Shown here: positions 42,571 through 52,575 of the stretch, piece after piece | Layout of the letters: each line of letters begins with the position of its first letter | Position numbering within the stretch: position 1 is the first letter of the stretch | NCBI RefSeq assembly: GCF_030811555.1 | Contig: NZ_JAUSQZ010000001.1 | Coordinates: 4,275,241 to 4,339,240, forward strand | Source of the DNA: Kineosporia succinea | GTDB lineage: Bacteria > Actinomycetota > Actinomycetes > Actinomycetales > Kineosporiaceae | Length of the DNA stretch: 64,000 bases | Reading direction: 5' to 3' | Position numbers and translations under genes: made by a program | Notes under the pieces: generated by a model | Database searches by the model: none | What the model was told of the DNA's origin: nothing | Seen by the model: only the letters and a program-made list of their open reading frames with translations

Positions 42571-42670
42571 GCCCGCCGGAGCATGACAAGGCCCGCCGGA
42601 GCGTGACAAGGCCCGCCGGAGCATGACAAGGCCCACCGGAGAACGAGAAGGCCCACCGGAGAAGGTGGGC
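42571..42670 (+). repeat. 20-bp tandem array ending in a hairpin, downstream of holA
   Basis: Five copies of GCCCGCCGGAGCATGACAAG-like units (42571-42590, -42610, -42630, -42650, partial to 42664). The last unit pairs with the following GGTGGGC (GCCCACC 42651-42657 with 42664-42670), giving a 7-bp stem that may end holA transcripts. Confidence 0.9.
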
Positions 42671-42728
42671 TGGGGAGGGTGGTGCGTCGACGCGTCCATC
42701 ATGGGTGAAAGCCGCGCCAAACAACGAA

Positions 42729-42760
42729 ATCCGGCACCCCCACGAAGGGAAGTGCCGGAT
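42729..42760 (-). terminator. rpsT terminator
   Basis: A 9-bp perfect stem (ATCCGGCAC at 42729-42737 with GTGCCGGAT at 42752-42760), followed on the minus strand by TTCGTTGT, 16 bases after the rpsT stop. Confidence 0.8.
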
Positions 42761-42775
42761 CGCGTTAGGCGAAGA

Positions 42776-43042
42776 TCAGGCGCTCAGCTTGGCCACGGCC
42801 TGGGCCAGGGCCGACTTGCGGTTGGCAGCCTGGTTCTTGTGGATGACGCCCTTGCTGGCGGCCTTGTCCAGCTGCTTCGAAGCAGTGGCCAGGGCGGCGG
42901 TCGCAGCGGCGACGTCACCGGCGGTGACAGCCTCACGAGTCTTGCGGACGACCGTGCGCAGCTGGCTGTTCACGGCCTTGTTGCGCAGACGGCGCTTCTC
43001 GTTGGTGAGGTTGCGCTTGATCTGGGACTTGATGTTAGCCAC
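42776..43042 (-). CDS. rpsT: 30S ribosomal protein S20
   Basis: 88 residues. [20 protein letters not shown] with [13 protein letters not shown] at the end is an unmistakable S20. It binds 16S rRNA early in small-subunit assembly. GTG start at 43042. It is encoded opposite to holA and lepA and has its own terminator and promoter region (43043-43313, 271 bases, no other gene seen there; a short duplication of CAGCCGAGAAC at 43170-43195). Confidence 0.98.
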   Translation of the reverse strand: MANIKSQIKRNLTNEKRRLRNKAVNSQLRTVVRKTREAVTAGDVAAATAALATASKQLDKAASKGVIHKNQAANRKSALAQAVAKLSA

Positions 43043-43313
43043 GTGGATCTTCTTCTCTCGGATCGTCTAAGTCTGGTCAGCGGTCTGTAGGCACACCGGC
43101 AGTGCTAGGGCACCTGAGGCGCTCACGCACAGACCTCCTAGGTTACCAGCGTCCGAAGCTCAGCCCGACCAGCCGAGAACCAGCCGAGAACCGGCGGGGA
43201 ACTGGCGGGGAACCGGAGGGCGAACGGGGGACGATGCGAGGAAAGGACGAAGGACATGGGACGATGGAGAGTCCGAGCAGTCCGACGAGCCAGACGATCG
43301 AGGTAGCGCAGCA

Positions 43314-45167
43314 GTGTCTCCGATGGCCCACACGGCGCCCGAGCCGTCCGCCACCGCTCCGGAACTGATCCGGAACTTCAGCATCATCGCCCACATCGAC
43401 CACGGTAAGTCGACGCTGGCCGACCGGATGCTGCAGCTGACCGGTGTCGTCGATCAGCGGCAGATGCGCGCCCAGTACCTCGACCGCATGGACATCGAGC
43501 GTGAGCGCGGCATCACGATCAAGTCCCAGGCGGTGCGGATGCCCTGGGAGGAAGAGGGCGTCACCTACGCCCTGAACATGATCGACACCCCGGGCCACGT
43601 CGACTTCACCTACGAGGTCTCCCGGTCCCTGGCCGCCTGCGAAGGCGCCGTGCTCCTCGTCGACGCCGCTCAGGGCATCGAGGCCCAGACCCTGGCCAAC
43701 CTGTACCTGGCCATGGAGAACGAGCTCACGATCATCCCGGTGCTGAACAAGATCGACCTGCCCGCCGCGCAGCCCGAGAAGTACGCCGAGGAACTGGCGA
43801 AGCTGATCGGCTGCGAGCCCGAGGACTGCCTCAAGGTCTCCGGCAAGACCGGCATGGGCGTCGACGCGTTGCTGGCCCAGATCGTGAAGCAGGTCCCGGC
43901 CCCGGTCGGCGACCCGAACGCGCCGGCCCGCGCGATGATCTTCGACTCGGTGTACGACACCTACCGCGGCGTCGTCACCTACGTCCGGGTCATCGACGGC
44001 ATGCTGCACCCGCGTGAGCGCATCACCCTGATGTCCACCAAGACCCAGCACGAGCTCCTCGAGATCGGCGTCAGCTCACCCGAGCCGGTGCCGACCAAGG
44101 GCCTCGGCGTGGGCGAGGTGGGCTACCTGATCACCGGTGTGAAGGATGTTCGCCAGTCCAAGGTCGGCGACACTGTCACCAACTACGCCAAGCCGGCCAC
44201 CGAGGCGCTCGAGGGTTACCGCGAGCCGCTGCCGATGGTCTTCTCCGGCCTCTACCCGATCGACGGCTCCGACTACGGCCCCCTGCGTGAGGCCCTCGAC
44301 AAGCTCAAGCTGAGCGACGCCGCGCTGGTCTACGAGCCGGAGTCGTCCGTGGCCCTGGGCTTCGGATTCCGCTGCGGCTTCCTCGGCCTGCTGCACCTCG
44401 AGATCGTGCGCGAGCGCCTCGAGCGCGAGTTCAACCTCGACCTCATCTCGACCGCGCCGAACGTGGTCTACGAGGTCACGATGGACGACAACACGCAGAT
44501 CACGGTGACCAACCCGTCCGAGTTCCCGGGCGGCAAGATCAACGAGGTCCGCGAGCCCATCGTCAAGGCGACCATGCTGGCGCCCGCCGAGTTCATCGGC
44601 GCGATCATGGAGCTGTGCCAGGAACGGCGCGGATCGCTGCGGGGCATGGACTACCTCTCCGAAGACCGCGTCGAGATGCGGTACACGCTGCCGCTGGCCG
44701 AGATCGTGTTCGACTTCTTCGACCAGCTGAAGTCCCGCACCCGCGGTTACGCGTCGCTCGACTACGACCCCGACGGCGACCAGGTGGCCAACCTGGTCAA
44801 GGTCGACATCCTGCTGCAGGGCGAGCCGGTCGACGCGTTCAGCACCATCGTCCACGCCGACAAGGCCTACTCCTACGGCGTGATGATGACGGGCAAGCTG
44901 CGCAAGCTGATCCCGCGTCAGCAGTTCGAGGTCCCGATCCAGGCGGCCATCGGCGCTCGCATCATCGCCCGCGAGAACATCAGTGCCATCCGGAAAGACG
45001 TTCTCGCCAAGTGCTACGGCGGTGACATCAGCCGTAAGCGCAAGCTGCTCGAACGGCAGAAGGAAGGCAAGAAGCGCATGAAGATGGTCGGCCGGGTCGA
45101 GGTGCCCCAGGAGGCCTTCATCGCGGCGCTCTCCAGCGACGCGCCCACGGGCGAGCGCAAGAAGTAA
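43314..45167 (+). CDS. lepA: Translation elongation factor 4 (LepA)
   Basis: 617 residues. GTPase that back-translocates or helps ribosome assembly. Motifs: [16 protein letters not shown] (G1), [12 protein letters not shown] (G2), IDTPGHVDF (G3), NKIDLP (G4) and a LepA-specific C-terminal domain ending [23 protein letters not shown] 43314 has GAGG ten bases upstream; ATG 43323 is an alternative. Divergent from rpsT, the usual actinobacterial order. Confidence 0.98.
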   Translation: MSPMAHTAPEPSATAPELIRNFSIIAHIDHGKSTLADRMLQLTGVVDQRQMRAQYLDRMDIERERGITIKSQAVRMPWEEEGVTYALNMIDTPGHVDFTYEVSRSLAACEGAVLLVDAAQGIEAQTLANLYLAMENELTIIPVLNKIDLPAAQPEKYAEELAKLIGCEPEDCLKVSGKTGMGVDALLAQIVKQVPAPVGDPNAPARAMIFDSVYDTYRGVVTYVRVIDGMLHPRERITLMSTKTQHELLEIGVSSPEPVPTKGLGVGEVGYLITGVKDVRQSKVGDTVTNYAKPATEALEGYREPLPMVFSGLYPIDGSDYGPLREALDKLKLSDAALVYEPESSVALGFGFRCGFLGLLHLEIVRERLEREFNLDLISTAPNVVYEVTMDDNTQITVTNPSEFPGGKINEVREPIVKATMLAPAEFIGAIMELCQERRGSLRGMDYLSEDRVEMRYTLPLAEIVFDFFDQLKSRTRGYASLDYDPDGDQVANLVKVDILLQGEPVDAFSTIVHADKAYSYGVMMTGKLRKLIPRQQFEVPIQAAIGARIIARENISAIRKDVLAKCYGGDISRKRKLLERQKEGKKRMKMVGRVEVPQEAFIAALSSDAPTGERKK

Positions 45168-45183
45168 GGGTTCGACTTCCAGG

Positions 45184-45858
45184 GTGCATGACATGGTGGA
45201 CGTCGCGGAGACCGGGCGGATCAGCTCGGTCTCCGTCGTGCACGGGTTGCTGCCCGCGCCTTGGGGCGTCGTGGCGCACAAGACCGCTATCGACAAACGT
45301 CCCGTGCCCGGCCCGGTGGAGATCGGTCCGCTGGGTCTGGCCGGGGACGACCAGATCGACCGCAAACACCATGGTGGACGCGGCAAAGCGGTGTACGCGT
45401 ACGCCGACGAGGACGCGGCCTGGTGGGCGGCCGAGCTCGAGCGGGAGATCGAGCCCGGGTTGTTCGGCGAGAACCTGCGCACGGCCGGCATCGACGTCAC
45501 CGGCGCGGAGATCGGCGAGCGCTGGGCGATCGGGCCCGAGGTGCTTCTCGAGGTCACGATGCCGCGTACACCCTGCCGCACGTTCGCCGAGCGGATGCGG
45601 GAGAAGGGTTGGGTGCGCCGGTACACCCAGGTCAACCGGCCCGGTGCGTACATGAGAGTGCTCCAGACAGGCCCGGTCTCGGCCGGTGACGAGGTCCGCG
45701 TGGTGTTCCGCCCGGGGCACGGCATCACGGTCGGGCACTTCCTGCGCGGTCCCGATCCGGTGGACATGCGTCAGCTGATCGACGCCTTCACGGCGCTCGG
45801 TCTCGAACTCGACCCGGACATCCGTCACGTGGCCGAAAAAGCCGTCAGACGAGGCTGA
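45184..45858 (+). CDS. MOSC domain protein (YiiM-like)
   Basis: 224 residues. MOSC signatures are GLAGDDQIDRKHHGGRGKAV, LFGENLRTAGIDVTGAEIGE and the conserved sulfur-carrier cysteine in TMPRTPCRTFAERM, followed by the C-terminal three-helix region typical of YiiM. MOSC proteins handle molybdenum-cofactor-bound or other sulfur, and YiiM detoxifies N-hydroxylated bases (family knowledge). GTG 45184 or ATG 45193 could be the start. It lies 16 bases after lepA and six before hemW, so probably in one operon. Confidence 0.9.
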   Translation: MHDMVDVAETGRISSVSVVHGLLPAPWGVVAHKTAIDKRPVPGPVEIGPLGLAGDDQIDRKHHGGRGKAVYAYADEDAAWWAAELEREIEPGLFGENLRTAGIDVTGAEIGERWAIGPEVLLEVTMPRTPCRTFAERMREKGWVRRYTQVNRPGAYMRVLQTGPVSAGDEVRVVFRPGHGITVGHFLRGPDPVDMRQLIDAFTALGLELDPDIRHVAEKAVRRG

Positions 45859-45864
45859 TTCATC

Positions 45865-47097
45865 ATGGCTGGTCCCCCTCCCGACGGCGAACCCGCGCCG
45901 CTCGACGGTTCTCTCCCGGCGTCCGCCGCGATCGGTTCGGCGGAGCGGGCGTTCGGTGTGTATCTGCACGTTCCGTTCTGTGCGGTGCGCTGCGGGTACT
46001 GCGATTTCAACACGTACACGGCGAAAGAGCTGGGCGGGGGCGCGAGTCAGGCGGCGTACGCCGGAACGGCCGTGCGGGAGCTGTCTTTCGCGTCGTCCGT
46101 GCTCGAGCGGGCGGGTGTGGCCGCGCGGCCGGTGTCCACGGTGTTCGTCGGTGGTGGCACGCCCACGCTGCTGCCGGCCGGTGACCTCGCGTTGCTGGTC
46201 GCCGGGGTGCGCGACAACTTCGGCCTGGTCGACGGCGCCGAGGTCACGGTCGAGGCGAACCCCGACTCGGTGACGCCGGAGTCGCTCGCGGCGCTGGCCT
46301 CGGGCGGCGTGACCCGGGTCTCGTTCGGTATGCAGTCGCAGGTGCGGCACGTGCTGGCCGTGCTCGACCGCACGCACGACCCGAAACGGGTTCCGGACGT
46401 GGTGAAGTGGGCTCGCGACGTGGGCCTGTCGGTGAGTCTCGACCTGATCTACGGCACGCCCGGCGAATCGCTCGACGACTGGCGGGCCAGCCTGGAGGCC
46501 GCGCTGGCCTGCGAGCCCGATCATCTGTCGGCCTACGCGCTGGTGGTCGAAGACGGCACGAAGCTTGCGGCCCGGGTGCGGCGCGGTGAGGTCAAGGCGC
46601 CCGATGACGACGACGAGGCCGACAAGTACGAGCTGGCCGACGATCTCATCTCCGCCGCCGGGCTGACCTGGTACGAGGTGAGCAACTGGGCGCGCACCCC
46701 GCAGGACGCCTGTCAGCACAACCTGGCCTACTGGCGTGGGGACGACTGGTGGGGCGTCGGTCCGGGCGCCCACTCCCACGTCGGTGGGGTGCGGTGGTGG
46801 AACGTGCGTCACCCCAGCAGTTATGCGGCGCGGATCGACGCGGGGGAGAGCCCGGCGCAGGGTCGCGAGGTACTCGACCCCGAGGCCCGTCAGCTCGAGG
46901 AAGTGCTGCTGCGCTCACGTCTGCGCGAAGGGCTCCCGCTGAAAGATGCCGGTCTGCACGGTGATCCGTCGGTGCTGCTGGCCGGGGTGCTCGAAGAGGG
47001 GCTGGTGCAGCCCGAACCGGCCGGTCAGGGCACGGTCGTGCTCACCCGCCGGGGGCGTCTGCTGGCCGATGCCGTGGTCAGGGCCCTTCTCCCGTAG
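45865..47097 (+). CDS. hemW: Radical SAM heme chaperone HemW
   Basis: 410 residues. The iron-sulfur motif is HVPFCAVRCGYCDFNTYT: C-x3-C-x2-C followed by Phe, which separates HemW from coproporphyrinogen dehydrogenase HemN (which has a fourth cysteine). GGGTPTLLP, EANPDSVTPE and LDLIYGTPGES are also typical. It transfers heme to respiratory enzymes rather than oxidising coproporphyrinogen. The start ATG follows the MOSC gene by six bases. Alternative annotation as HemN-like is common but less accurate. Confidence 0.95.
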   Translation: MAGPPPDGEPAPLDGSLPASAAIGSAERAFGVYLHVPFCAVRCGYCDFNTYTAKELGGGASQAAYAGTAVRELSFASSVLERAGVAARPVSTVFVGGGTPTLLPAGDLALLVAGVRDNFGLVDGAEVTVEANPDSVTPESLAALASGGVTRVSFGMQSQVRHVLAVLDRTHDPKRVPDVVKWARDVGLSVSLDLIYGTPGESLDDWRASLEAALACEPDHLSAYALVVEDGTKLAARVRRGEVKAPDDDDEADKYELADDLISAAGLTWYEVSNWARTPQDACQHNLAYWRGDDWWGVGPGAHSHVGGVRWWNVRHPSSYAARIDAGESPAQGREVLDPEARQLEEVLLRSRLREGLPLKDAGLHGDPSVLLAGVLEEGLVQPEPAGQGTVVLTRRGRLLADAVVRALLP

Positions 47098-47104
47098 GTG
47101 CGTC

Positions 47105-47146
47105 GAAATGATGGACGACGCGGAGCTCCACGTCGTCCACCATTTT
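47105..47146. terminator. Bidirectional terminator between hemW and the DUF4870 gene
   Basis: An imperfect palindrome centred at 47125/47126 with GGAGCTCC in the middle and GATGGACGACG/CGTCGTCCACC arms (two mismatches). The outer GAAA/TTTT gives A and U tracts in both directions, fitting the convergent gene pair it separates (stops at 47097 and 47151). Confidence 0.75.
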
Positions 47147-47150
47147 CGCC

Positions 47151-49118
47151 CTACTTCAGGAACCGGTGGGACAAGGGGTAGCGGAACGGATCGCCGCGGT
47201 ACGCGGAGGCCGCGCCGATGAGCCCGAAGACCGCCGCCAGGAGCCAGACCAGCGCGACGATGCCGTTGGGCAGGAACACCCAGCTGAGCACGGTCGCGAC
47301 CACGAATGCGCCGAGGGCACAGAGCTGGAAGTTGATGGCTTCCAAAGCCTGTTCGCGGATGTAGCGGCTGCGGTCCTTGTAGAGCAGGTAGATCAGGCCG
47401 GAGATGATCAGCGGCACGATCGGGGCGAACATGAAGACCGCGCCGGCGTGGGCGGCGGTGGCCCAGCGATTGGCCTCGACCTGACTGAGGGGTCCGCCGG
47501 GATGGCCGGGCTGGGTGGGGTTGTTCGAATAGCCGTGCGGGCCGGGCCGTCCCGGCTGGCCGTAGGAACCGGGCGGACCATACGAACCGGGTGCGCCGTA
47601 GGAACCGGGCTGGCCTTGGGGACCGGGTGCGCCGTAGGAACCAGGCTGGCCATGGGAACCGGGTGCGCCGTAGGAGCCGGGCTGGCCTTGGGAACCGGGT
47701 GCGCCGTAAGAACTGGTCTGGTCGTGAGAACCGGGCTGGTCGTGGGAGCCGGGTTGGCCGTGAGAACCGGGCGGGCCGTGAGAACCGGGCGGGCCGTACG
47801 AACCAGGCGCGTTGTGTGAACTGGGCTGGCCGTACTGATCTGACTGGCCGTAGTGCCCCGGCTGGTTGTGGGGACCTGCCTGGCCGGGGAACTGACCGGT
47901 CTGGGCTGACGGCTGGCCGGGTTGGTTCGGGAACTGTCCCGGCTGCTGGCCGTACTGCCCCGAGTGGCTGGGGAACTGACCGGACGTGGTCGGCTGCTGC
48001 CCCGGCTGGGGATACTGCCCGGGCTGGGCGGGATATTGCCCGGGCTGGGTGGGGAACTGGCCGGACGGGGTGGGGAACTGGCCGGGCTGGGTGGGGAACT
48101 GGCCCGGCTGGGTGGGGAACTGGCCGGACGGGGCGGGGAACTGGCCGGACGGGGGCGAGTACGGCCCGGACTGGTTCGGGAACTGGCCCGCCTCGGTCGG
48201 GAACTGGCCCGCCTCGGTCGGGAACTGGCCCGCCTCGGTCGGGAACTGGCCCCCCTCGGTCGGGAACTGGCCCGCCTCGGTCGGGGGCCGGCCGTACTGG
48301 CTCGGCTGGCCGTACTGGCCCGGCTGGGGGTGCTGGCCGTACGGTGCGGGCGCTCCGGGGTGGTTCGGCTGGACGGGGGACTGGTTGCCGTACGGCGGAT
48401 TGGGGACGTTGCCCGGCCGAGGGGCCCAGTTCTGTGGAGCGTTCTGGCCGGGGCCGTACGAGGGCTGGCCGTGCGAGGGCTGGCCGTACGAGGGCTGGCC
48501 GTAACCAGGCGCGGGGTAAGGGGGCTGGCCGTACTGTCCCGCGTCGTACGAGGGCTGGCCGTACTGGCTGGGGCCCTGGCCGGGCTGGTCGCTGGACGGG
48601 TACGGATGCCCCGTCGCGGTGCCAGGAGTCTGCCCGGCTTCCGTGGGTGTGCCCGGCTGGCCGGGGGTGGCCGGGCTGTAGGTCTGGCCCTGACGCCATG
48701 ACGGGCCGTTCGTCGACGCGGAGGCGTTCTGGCCCTCGGCGGGGTGATCCGGCCCGGTCTCGTGCTGACCGGTCTGGCCCTGACTCACGTCGCCCTCCTG
48801 GCGCCGGCCCGTCGGTGATTGCCCGGGCGCTGGTTGCTGCGGTGCTGATCGCTGCGGTGCTGATTGGCGCTGCGCTGCTTGAGGATCCGGCGCCGACTGC
48901 GATGCCGGCCCCTGGACGCCGAGGTTGAGGCCGCTGAACTGGGCGGGCTGTCCCTGGGGCTGGGGGCCGGTGTCGAGGGGCTGACCGGGGATGATCGGCG
49001 AGTACTGGGTCGCCTCGGCGGGTGCGCCCGACGGCCCGTGCTCGTCGTGGGCAGACGCGTCCCGGGACTCCTCGTCCCGGTCTCCCTGGTCATGCCGGTC
49101 GTGCGGTGGCTGGCTCAT
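47151..49118 (-). CDS. DUF4870 membrane protein with very long disordered N-terminus
   Basis: 655 residues. Residues 1-540 are low-complexity, built of Pro, Gly, Gln, Ser and Tyr: tandem GQFPTEAGQFPTEA-type units, GQFPTQPGQ units, PSYGQPSHGQPSYGPGQ, and a collagen-like GSHGQPGSYGAPG block. The last 110 residues are DUF4870 (ANRWATAAHAGAVFMFAPIV, RYIREQALEAINFQL, GDPFRYPLSHRFLK) with three helices. Function of DUF4870 is unknown. The N-terminus is acidic and His-rich only in its first 40 residues. Length of the repeats likely varies between strains. Confidence 0.9.
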   Translation of the reverse strand: MSQPPHDRHDQGDRDEESRDASAHDEHGPSGAPAEATQYSPIIPGQPLDTGPQPQGQPAQFSGLNLGVQGPASQSAPDPQAAQRQSAPQRSAPQQPAPGQSPTGRRQEGDVSQGQTGQHETGPDHPAEGQNASASTNGPSWRQGQTYSPATPGQPGTPTEAGQTPGTATGHPYPSSDQPGQGPSQYGQPSYDAGQYGQPPYPAPGYGQPSYGQPSHGQPSYGPGQNAPQNWAPRPGNVPNPPYGNQSPVQPNHPGAPAPYGQHPQPGQYGQPSQYGRPPTEAGQFPTEGGQFPTEAGQFPTEAGQFPTEAGQFPNQSGPYSPPSGQFPAPSGQFPTQPGQFPTQPGQFPTPSGQFPTQPGQYPAQPGQYPQPGQQPTTSGQFPSHSGQYGQQPGQFPNQPGQPSAQTGQFPGQAGPHNQPGHYGQSDQYGQPSSHNAPGSYGPPGSHGPPGSHGQPGSHDQPGSHDQTSSYGAPGSQGQPGSYGAPGSHGQPGSYGAPGPQGQPGSYGAPGSYGPPGSYGQPGRPGPHGYSNNPTQPGHPGGPLSQVEANRWATAAHAGAVFMFAPIVPLIISGLIYLLYKDRSRYIREQALEAINFQLCALGAFVVATVLSWVFLPNGIVALVWLLAAVFGLIGAASAYRGDPFRYPLSHRFLK

Positions 49119-49163
49119 GGCATGCCCCTTTCCTGCTCACACCGTAGAACGTGCGAGCAGCAC

Positions 49164-50027
49164 TCAGCGATCCTCGCCGTCACCGGTGACGAAGTCGATG
49201 AGTTCCTCGACCCGCCCCAGCAGGGCCGGTTCCAGGTCGGCGTAGCTGTTCACGGAGGCCAGGATGCGCTGCCAGCCCTCGGCCACGTCCGCCTGTTCGG
49301 CGTAGGGCCAGCCCAGCGCCTTCAGCACCCCCTCCTTCCACGGCAGACCGCGCGGGACCACCGGCCAGGCGTCCACCCCGATCACCCGCGGCCGCACGGC
49401 CTGCCAGACGTCCACGTACGGATGCCCCACGACCAGCACGTGCTCCCGGGCCCCGGAGACCTTCGCCGCGGCGGCCGCCTCGTGCCACTCCTTGCTGCCC
49501 GCCACCAGGTGGTCGACCAGGATCCCGAGCCGCCGCCCCGGACCGGGCCCGAAGTCCGCGACCGCGTCCGCCAGGTCGTCGACGCCGTGCAGCGGCACCA
49601 CCACGACCCCCTCGACCCGCAGGTCGTGGCCCCAGATCTTCTCCACCAGCTCGGCGTCGTGCTTGCCCTCGACCAGGATGCGCGAGGCACGGGCCACCCG
49701 GGCCCGGTGGTCGCGAACCGCCACCGACCCGGAAGCCGACCGAAGCGTCCCTGATGGTGGCTTCGAAACCGCGGCCGACGGCGGGACCAGCGCCACGGGA
49801 ACCCCGTCGACCCAGAATCCCGGGCCGAGCGGGAACGACCGGGTGCGACCGCGACGGTCCTCGAGCACCACGACGTGCATTCCGCCGCTCTTCTCGGTGC
49901 GCACCACGGCCCCGACCCAGCCGGTCTCCACGTCCTCGACCACCAGGCCGGCCACGGCCGGTTCTTCCCGTAGTTTCGGCTTGACCCGGGCGTTCGCCAG
50001 GACGTCCCCCGCGTACCGGTCACCCAC
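49164..50027 (-). CDS. DUF3097 domain protein
   Basis: 287 residues from GTG 50027, with AAGGAGGG four bases upstream; a longer frame to 50231 crosses the CIRCE element and is rejected. The sequence has an N-terminal SH3-like part (VAGLVVEDVETGWVGAVVRT), then a TOPRIM-like motif: ASRILVEGKHDAELVEKIWG, with glutamate at the strand end, and LGILVDHLVAGSKEW with the Asp pair position. These features suggest nucleic-acid or nucleotide chemistry, but no function is established for the family as far as I know. Divergent from hrcA across a CIRCE-containing gap. Confidence 0.85.
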   Translation of the reverse strand: MGDRYAGDVLANARVKPKLREEPAVAGLVVEDVETGWVGAVVRTEKSGGMHVVVLEDRRGRTRSFPLGPGFWVDGVPVALVPPSAAVSKPPSGTLRSASGSVAVRDHRARVARASRILVEGKHDAELVEKIWGHDLRVEGVVVVPLHGVDDLADAVADFGPGPGRRLGILVDHLVAGSKEWHEAAAAAKVSGAREHVLVVGHPYVDVWQAVRPRVIGVDAWPVVPRGLPWKEGVLKALGWPYAEQADVAEGWQRILASVNSYADLEPALLGRVEELIDFVTGDGEDR

Positions 50028-50193
50028 GCGTCCCTCCTTTGATGCACCTGTTCGTGCACCTGTGGCCTGTGGGCCGCGCGCGGAACCGGGCATCCTGGGC
50101 AGACTGGGAACCATGGCGGGACGGTAACCAGGGGGCGCCAGGAGACCTAGCCGACCCGCCGGGGACACACGCGGGTCGCTCCGGGGACGTAAA

Positions 50194-50220
50194 CTGGCAC
50201 TCCGGCAGCGTGAGTGCCAG
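50194..50220. promoter_or_regulatory. CIRCE element (HrcA operator)
   Basis: CTGGCACTC (50194-50202), nine spacer bases, GAGTGCCAG (50212-50220): a perfect 9-N9-9 inverted repeat matching CIRCE (TTAGCACTC-N9-GAGTGCTAA). It lies 54 bases before hrcA and provides autoregulated heat-shock control of hrcA-dnaJ, and possibly of the divergent DUF3097 gene. Confidence 0.95.
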
Positions 50221-50274
50221 GGTTTCCGCACCGGCCGTCACGGTCAGCGACTGAGTTGGAGAAAGGTGGGTGGC

Positions 50275-51294
50275 ATGAGCGAGGAACGCAAGCTCGCCGT
50301 GCTGCGCGCCATTGTCGAGGACTACGTCGAGACACGGGAGCCGGTCGGGTCGAGAGCGCTGGTCGAGCGGCACTCACTCGGTGTCTCCCCGGCCACCATC
50401 CGCAACGACATGGCCGCCCTGGAAGACGAGGGCTACATCGCGCAGCCCCACACCAGCGCCGGCCGGGTGCCCACCGACAAGGGCTACCGCATGTTCGTCG
50501 ACCGGCTGAGCGGTGTGAAACCGCTGTCCACGGCCGAGAAGCGGGCCATCCAGACGCTGCTCGACGGTGCCGTCGATCTGGACGACGTGGTCAACCGCAC
50601 GGTGCGCCTGCTCGCCCAGCTGACCCGTCAGGTCGCGGTGGTGCAGTACCCGTCGCTGAGTCGTTCCACCGTGCGGCACGTCGAGCTGGTCGCGCTCGAC
50701 ACCACGCGGCTGCTGGTCATCCTCATCACCAACACCGGCCGGGTCGAGCAGCGCATCGTGCCGATGACGGCCGAGTTCGCCGAGGACACGTTGGCCGGGC
50801 TGCGGGGGCGGCTCAACCAGGCCGTCGCCGGGCGCCGGCTCACCGACGTGAGTGCCCTGGTGGCCGGCCTGCCCGAGCAGTTCGACCACAACGACCGCGC
50901 GCTGGTGCGGTCGGTGCTCGACGCCCTCGAGGACTCGCTCAACATCGAGCGCGAAGAACGCATCGTGCTGGCCGGCACGGCCAACCTGGCTCGTTCCGGG
51001 CCGGACTTCGTGCAGAACATCGGCCCGGTGCTGGAGGCCATCGAGGAGCACGTGGTGCTGCTCAAACTGCTCACCGAGATGGCCGACGGCGCCGGGGGAG
51101 TGGGCGTGCTGATCGGCCGCGAGACCGCTCACATCGGCCTGCAGGAAGCATCGGTCGTCTCGAGCGGTTACGCCTCGCAGGGAGAGGTCGTCGCCCGCCT
51201 GGGCGTTCTCGGCCCGACCCGCATGGACTACCCGAACACGATGGCCGCCGTACGCGCCGTCGCCCGGTACGTGTCCCGGATCCTGGCATCGTGA
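50275..51294 (+). CDS. hrcA: Heat-inducible transcriptional repressor HrcA
   Basis: 339 residues. Winged-helix N-terminus [29 protein letters not shown] and [20 protein letters not shown], then the HrcA-specific region [23 protein letters not shown] 50275 with AAAGGTGGG upstream is preferred over GTG 50266. It represses heat-shock genes by binding CIRCE, one copy of which precedes this gene. dnaJ follows after 101 bases. Confidence 0.97.
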   Translation: MSEERKLAVLRAIVEDYVETREPVGSRALVERHSLGVSPATIRNDMAALEDEGYIAQPHTSAGRVPTDKGYRMFVDRLSGVKPLSTAEKRAIQTLLDGAVDLDDVVNRTVRLLAQLTRQVAVVQYPSLSRSTVRHVELVALDTTRLLVILITNTGRVEQRIVPMTAEFAEDTLAGLRGRLNQAVAGRRLTDVSALVAGLPEQFDHNDRALVRSVLDALEDSLNIEREERIVLAGTANLARSGPDFVQNIGPVLEAIEEHVVLLKLLTEMADGAGGVGVLIGRETAHIGLQEASVVSSGYASQGEVVARLGVLGPTRMDYPNTMAAVRAVARYVSRILAS

Positions 51295-51395
51295 GCATCG
51301 CCAGGGGCCCGGAGCCCTGAGACCCGGGGGTCCCGTAGCATTCCGCACCGCCTTGCACTCTTTCACTGCACCGATCTGGAGAGAACACAACCGCC

Positions 51396-52514
51396 GTGAG
51401 CGATTACTACGAGGTGCTCGGGGTTTCCCGGACGGCCAGCCCCGAGGAGATCAAGAAGGCGTACCGGAAGCTGGCACGTCAGCTGCACCCGGACGTCAAC
51501 CCCAGTGAGGAGGCGGCCGAGCGTTTCAAGGAGGTCGGCCGCGCCTACGAGGTTCTCTCCAGCACGGAGAAGCGTCAGGCCTACGACACCGGGGGTGACC
51601 CCAACGGCAACGGCGGTTTCGGGGCCGGGTTCGGCTTCACCGACATCTTCGAGACCTTCTTCGGTGGCGGCGCCGCCGGGGGCGCACGGGGCCCGGTGCC
51701 CCGTCAGCGCCGCGGTCAGGACGCCCTGATCCGGATCGAGATCGACCTCGCCGAGGCGGCGTTCGGCGGTCAGCGCGAGCTGCAGCTCGACACCGCCGTG
51801 GTCTGCCCGGTCTGCAGCGGCAGCTGCTGCCAGCCCGGCACCCAGCCCGAGATCTGCGACGTCTGCAAGGGCCGCGGCCAGACCCAGCGGGTGGCCCGGT
51901 CGTTCCTCGGCCAGGTCATGACCACCCAGGCCTGCGTGAACTGCCAGGGCTTCGGCACCGTGATCCCCAGCCCGTGCCTGGAGTGCTCGGGCGAGGGCCG
52001 GGTGCGCTCGCGTCGCAGCCTCACCATCAAGGTGCCCGCCGGTGTCGAGACCGGCACCCGCATCCAGCTCTCCGGCCAGGCCGAGATCGGCCCGGGCGGT
52101 GGCCCCGCGGGTGACCTCTACGTCGAGATCGTCGAGCGTCAGCACGCGGTGTTCACACGCCGCGCCGACGACATCCACTGCACTGTCGAGGTACCGATGA
52201 CGGCCGCGGCCCTCGGCACCACGATCGAGCTGGAGACGCTCGACGGGGTGGAGAACTTCGAGGTGCGTTCGGGCTCGCAGTCCGGTGAGGCCACCACGAT
52301 GCGCGGGCTCGGCATCACCCATCTGCGGGGCGGTGGCCGGGGCGACCTGGTGGTGCACCTGGCCGTGATCACGCCCACCAAGCTCGACGAGGAGCAGGAA
52401 GAGCTGCTGCGCGCGTTCGCCAAGCTCCGCGGCGAGGACCGGCCCGCCGGTCGTATGACGCCGGTTCACACCAGCGTGTTCTCGAAGCTGCGCGACCGGT
52501 TCGCGGGGCGTTGA
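51396..52514 (+). CDS. dnaJ: Chaperone DnaJ (DnaJ2 type)
   Basis: 372 residues. J-domain [20 protein letters not shown] with HPD at [10 protein letters not shown], a Gly/Phe-rich linker, four zinc-binding repeats and a C-terminal substrate domain. The second to fourth repeats are regular ([24 protein letters not shown]); the first is CPVCSGSCC, in which the final glycine of CxxCxGxG is a cysteine. Stimulates DnaK ATPase. GTG 51396 starts it. Being next to hrcA and under CIRCE it is the HrcA-controlled paralogue, separate from the dnaK-operon DnaJ. Confidence 0.97.
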   Translation: MSDYYEVLGVSRTASPEEIKKAYRKLARQLHPDVNPSEEAAERFKEVGRAYEVLSSTEKRQAYDTGGDPNGNGGFGAGFGFTDIFETFFGGGAAGGARGPVPRQRRGQDALIRIEIDLAEAAFGGQRELQLDTAVVCPVCSGSCCQPGTQPEICDVCKGRGQTQRVARSFLGQVMTTQACVNCQGFGTVIPSPCLECSGEGRVRSRRSLTIKVPAGVETGTRIQLSGQAEIGPGGGPAGDLYVEIVERQHAVFTRRADDIHCTVEVPMTAAALGTTIELETLDGVENFEVRSGSQSGEATTMRGLGITHLRGGGRGDLVVHLAVITPTKLDEEQEELLRAFAKLRGEDRPAGRMTPVHTSVFSKLRDRFAGR

Positions 52515-52575
52515 GTTCAGTGCTTGCGGACGCGTCGGTCCTTGCCTTCCGGTGTCCGTCGGGTAGTTCTGCATC

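Noticed and set aside
45865-47097. Coproporphyrinogen dehydrogenase HemN
   Set aside because: The cluster motif is CxxxCxxC followed by Asp-Phe, lacking the fourth cysteine of HemN, so HemW is preferred.
49164-50231. Longer DUF3097 start at 50231
   Set aside because: It would run through the CIRCE element; GTG 50027 has an excellent AAGGAGGG.
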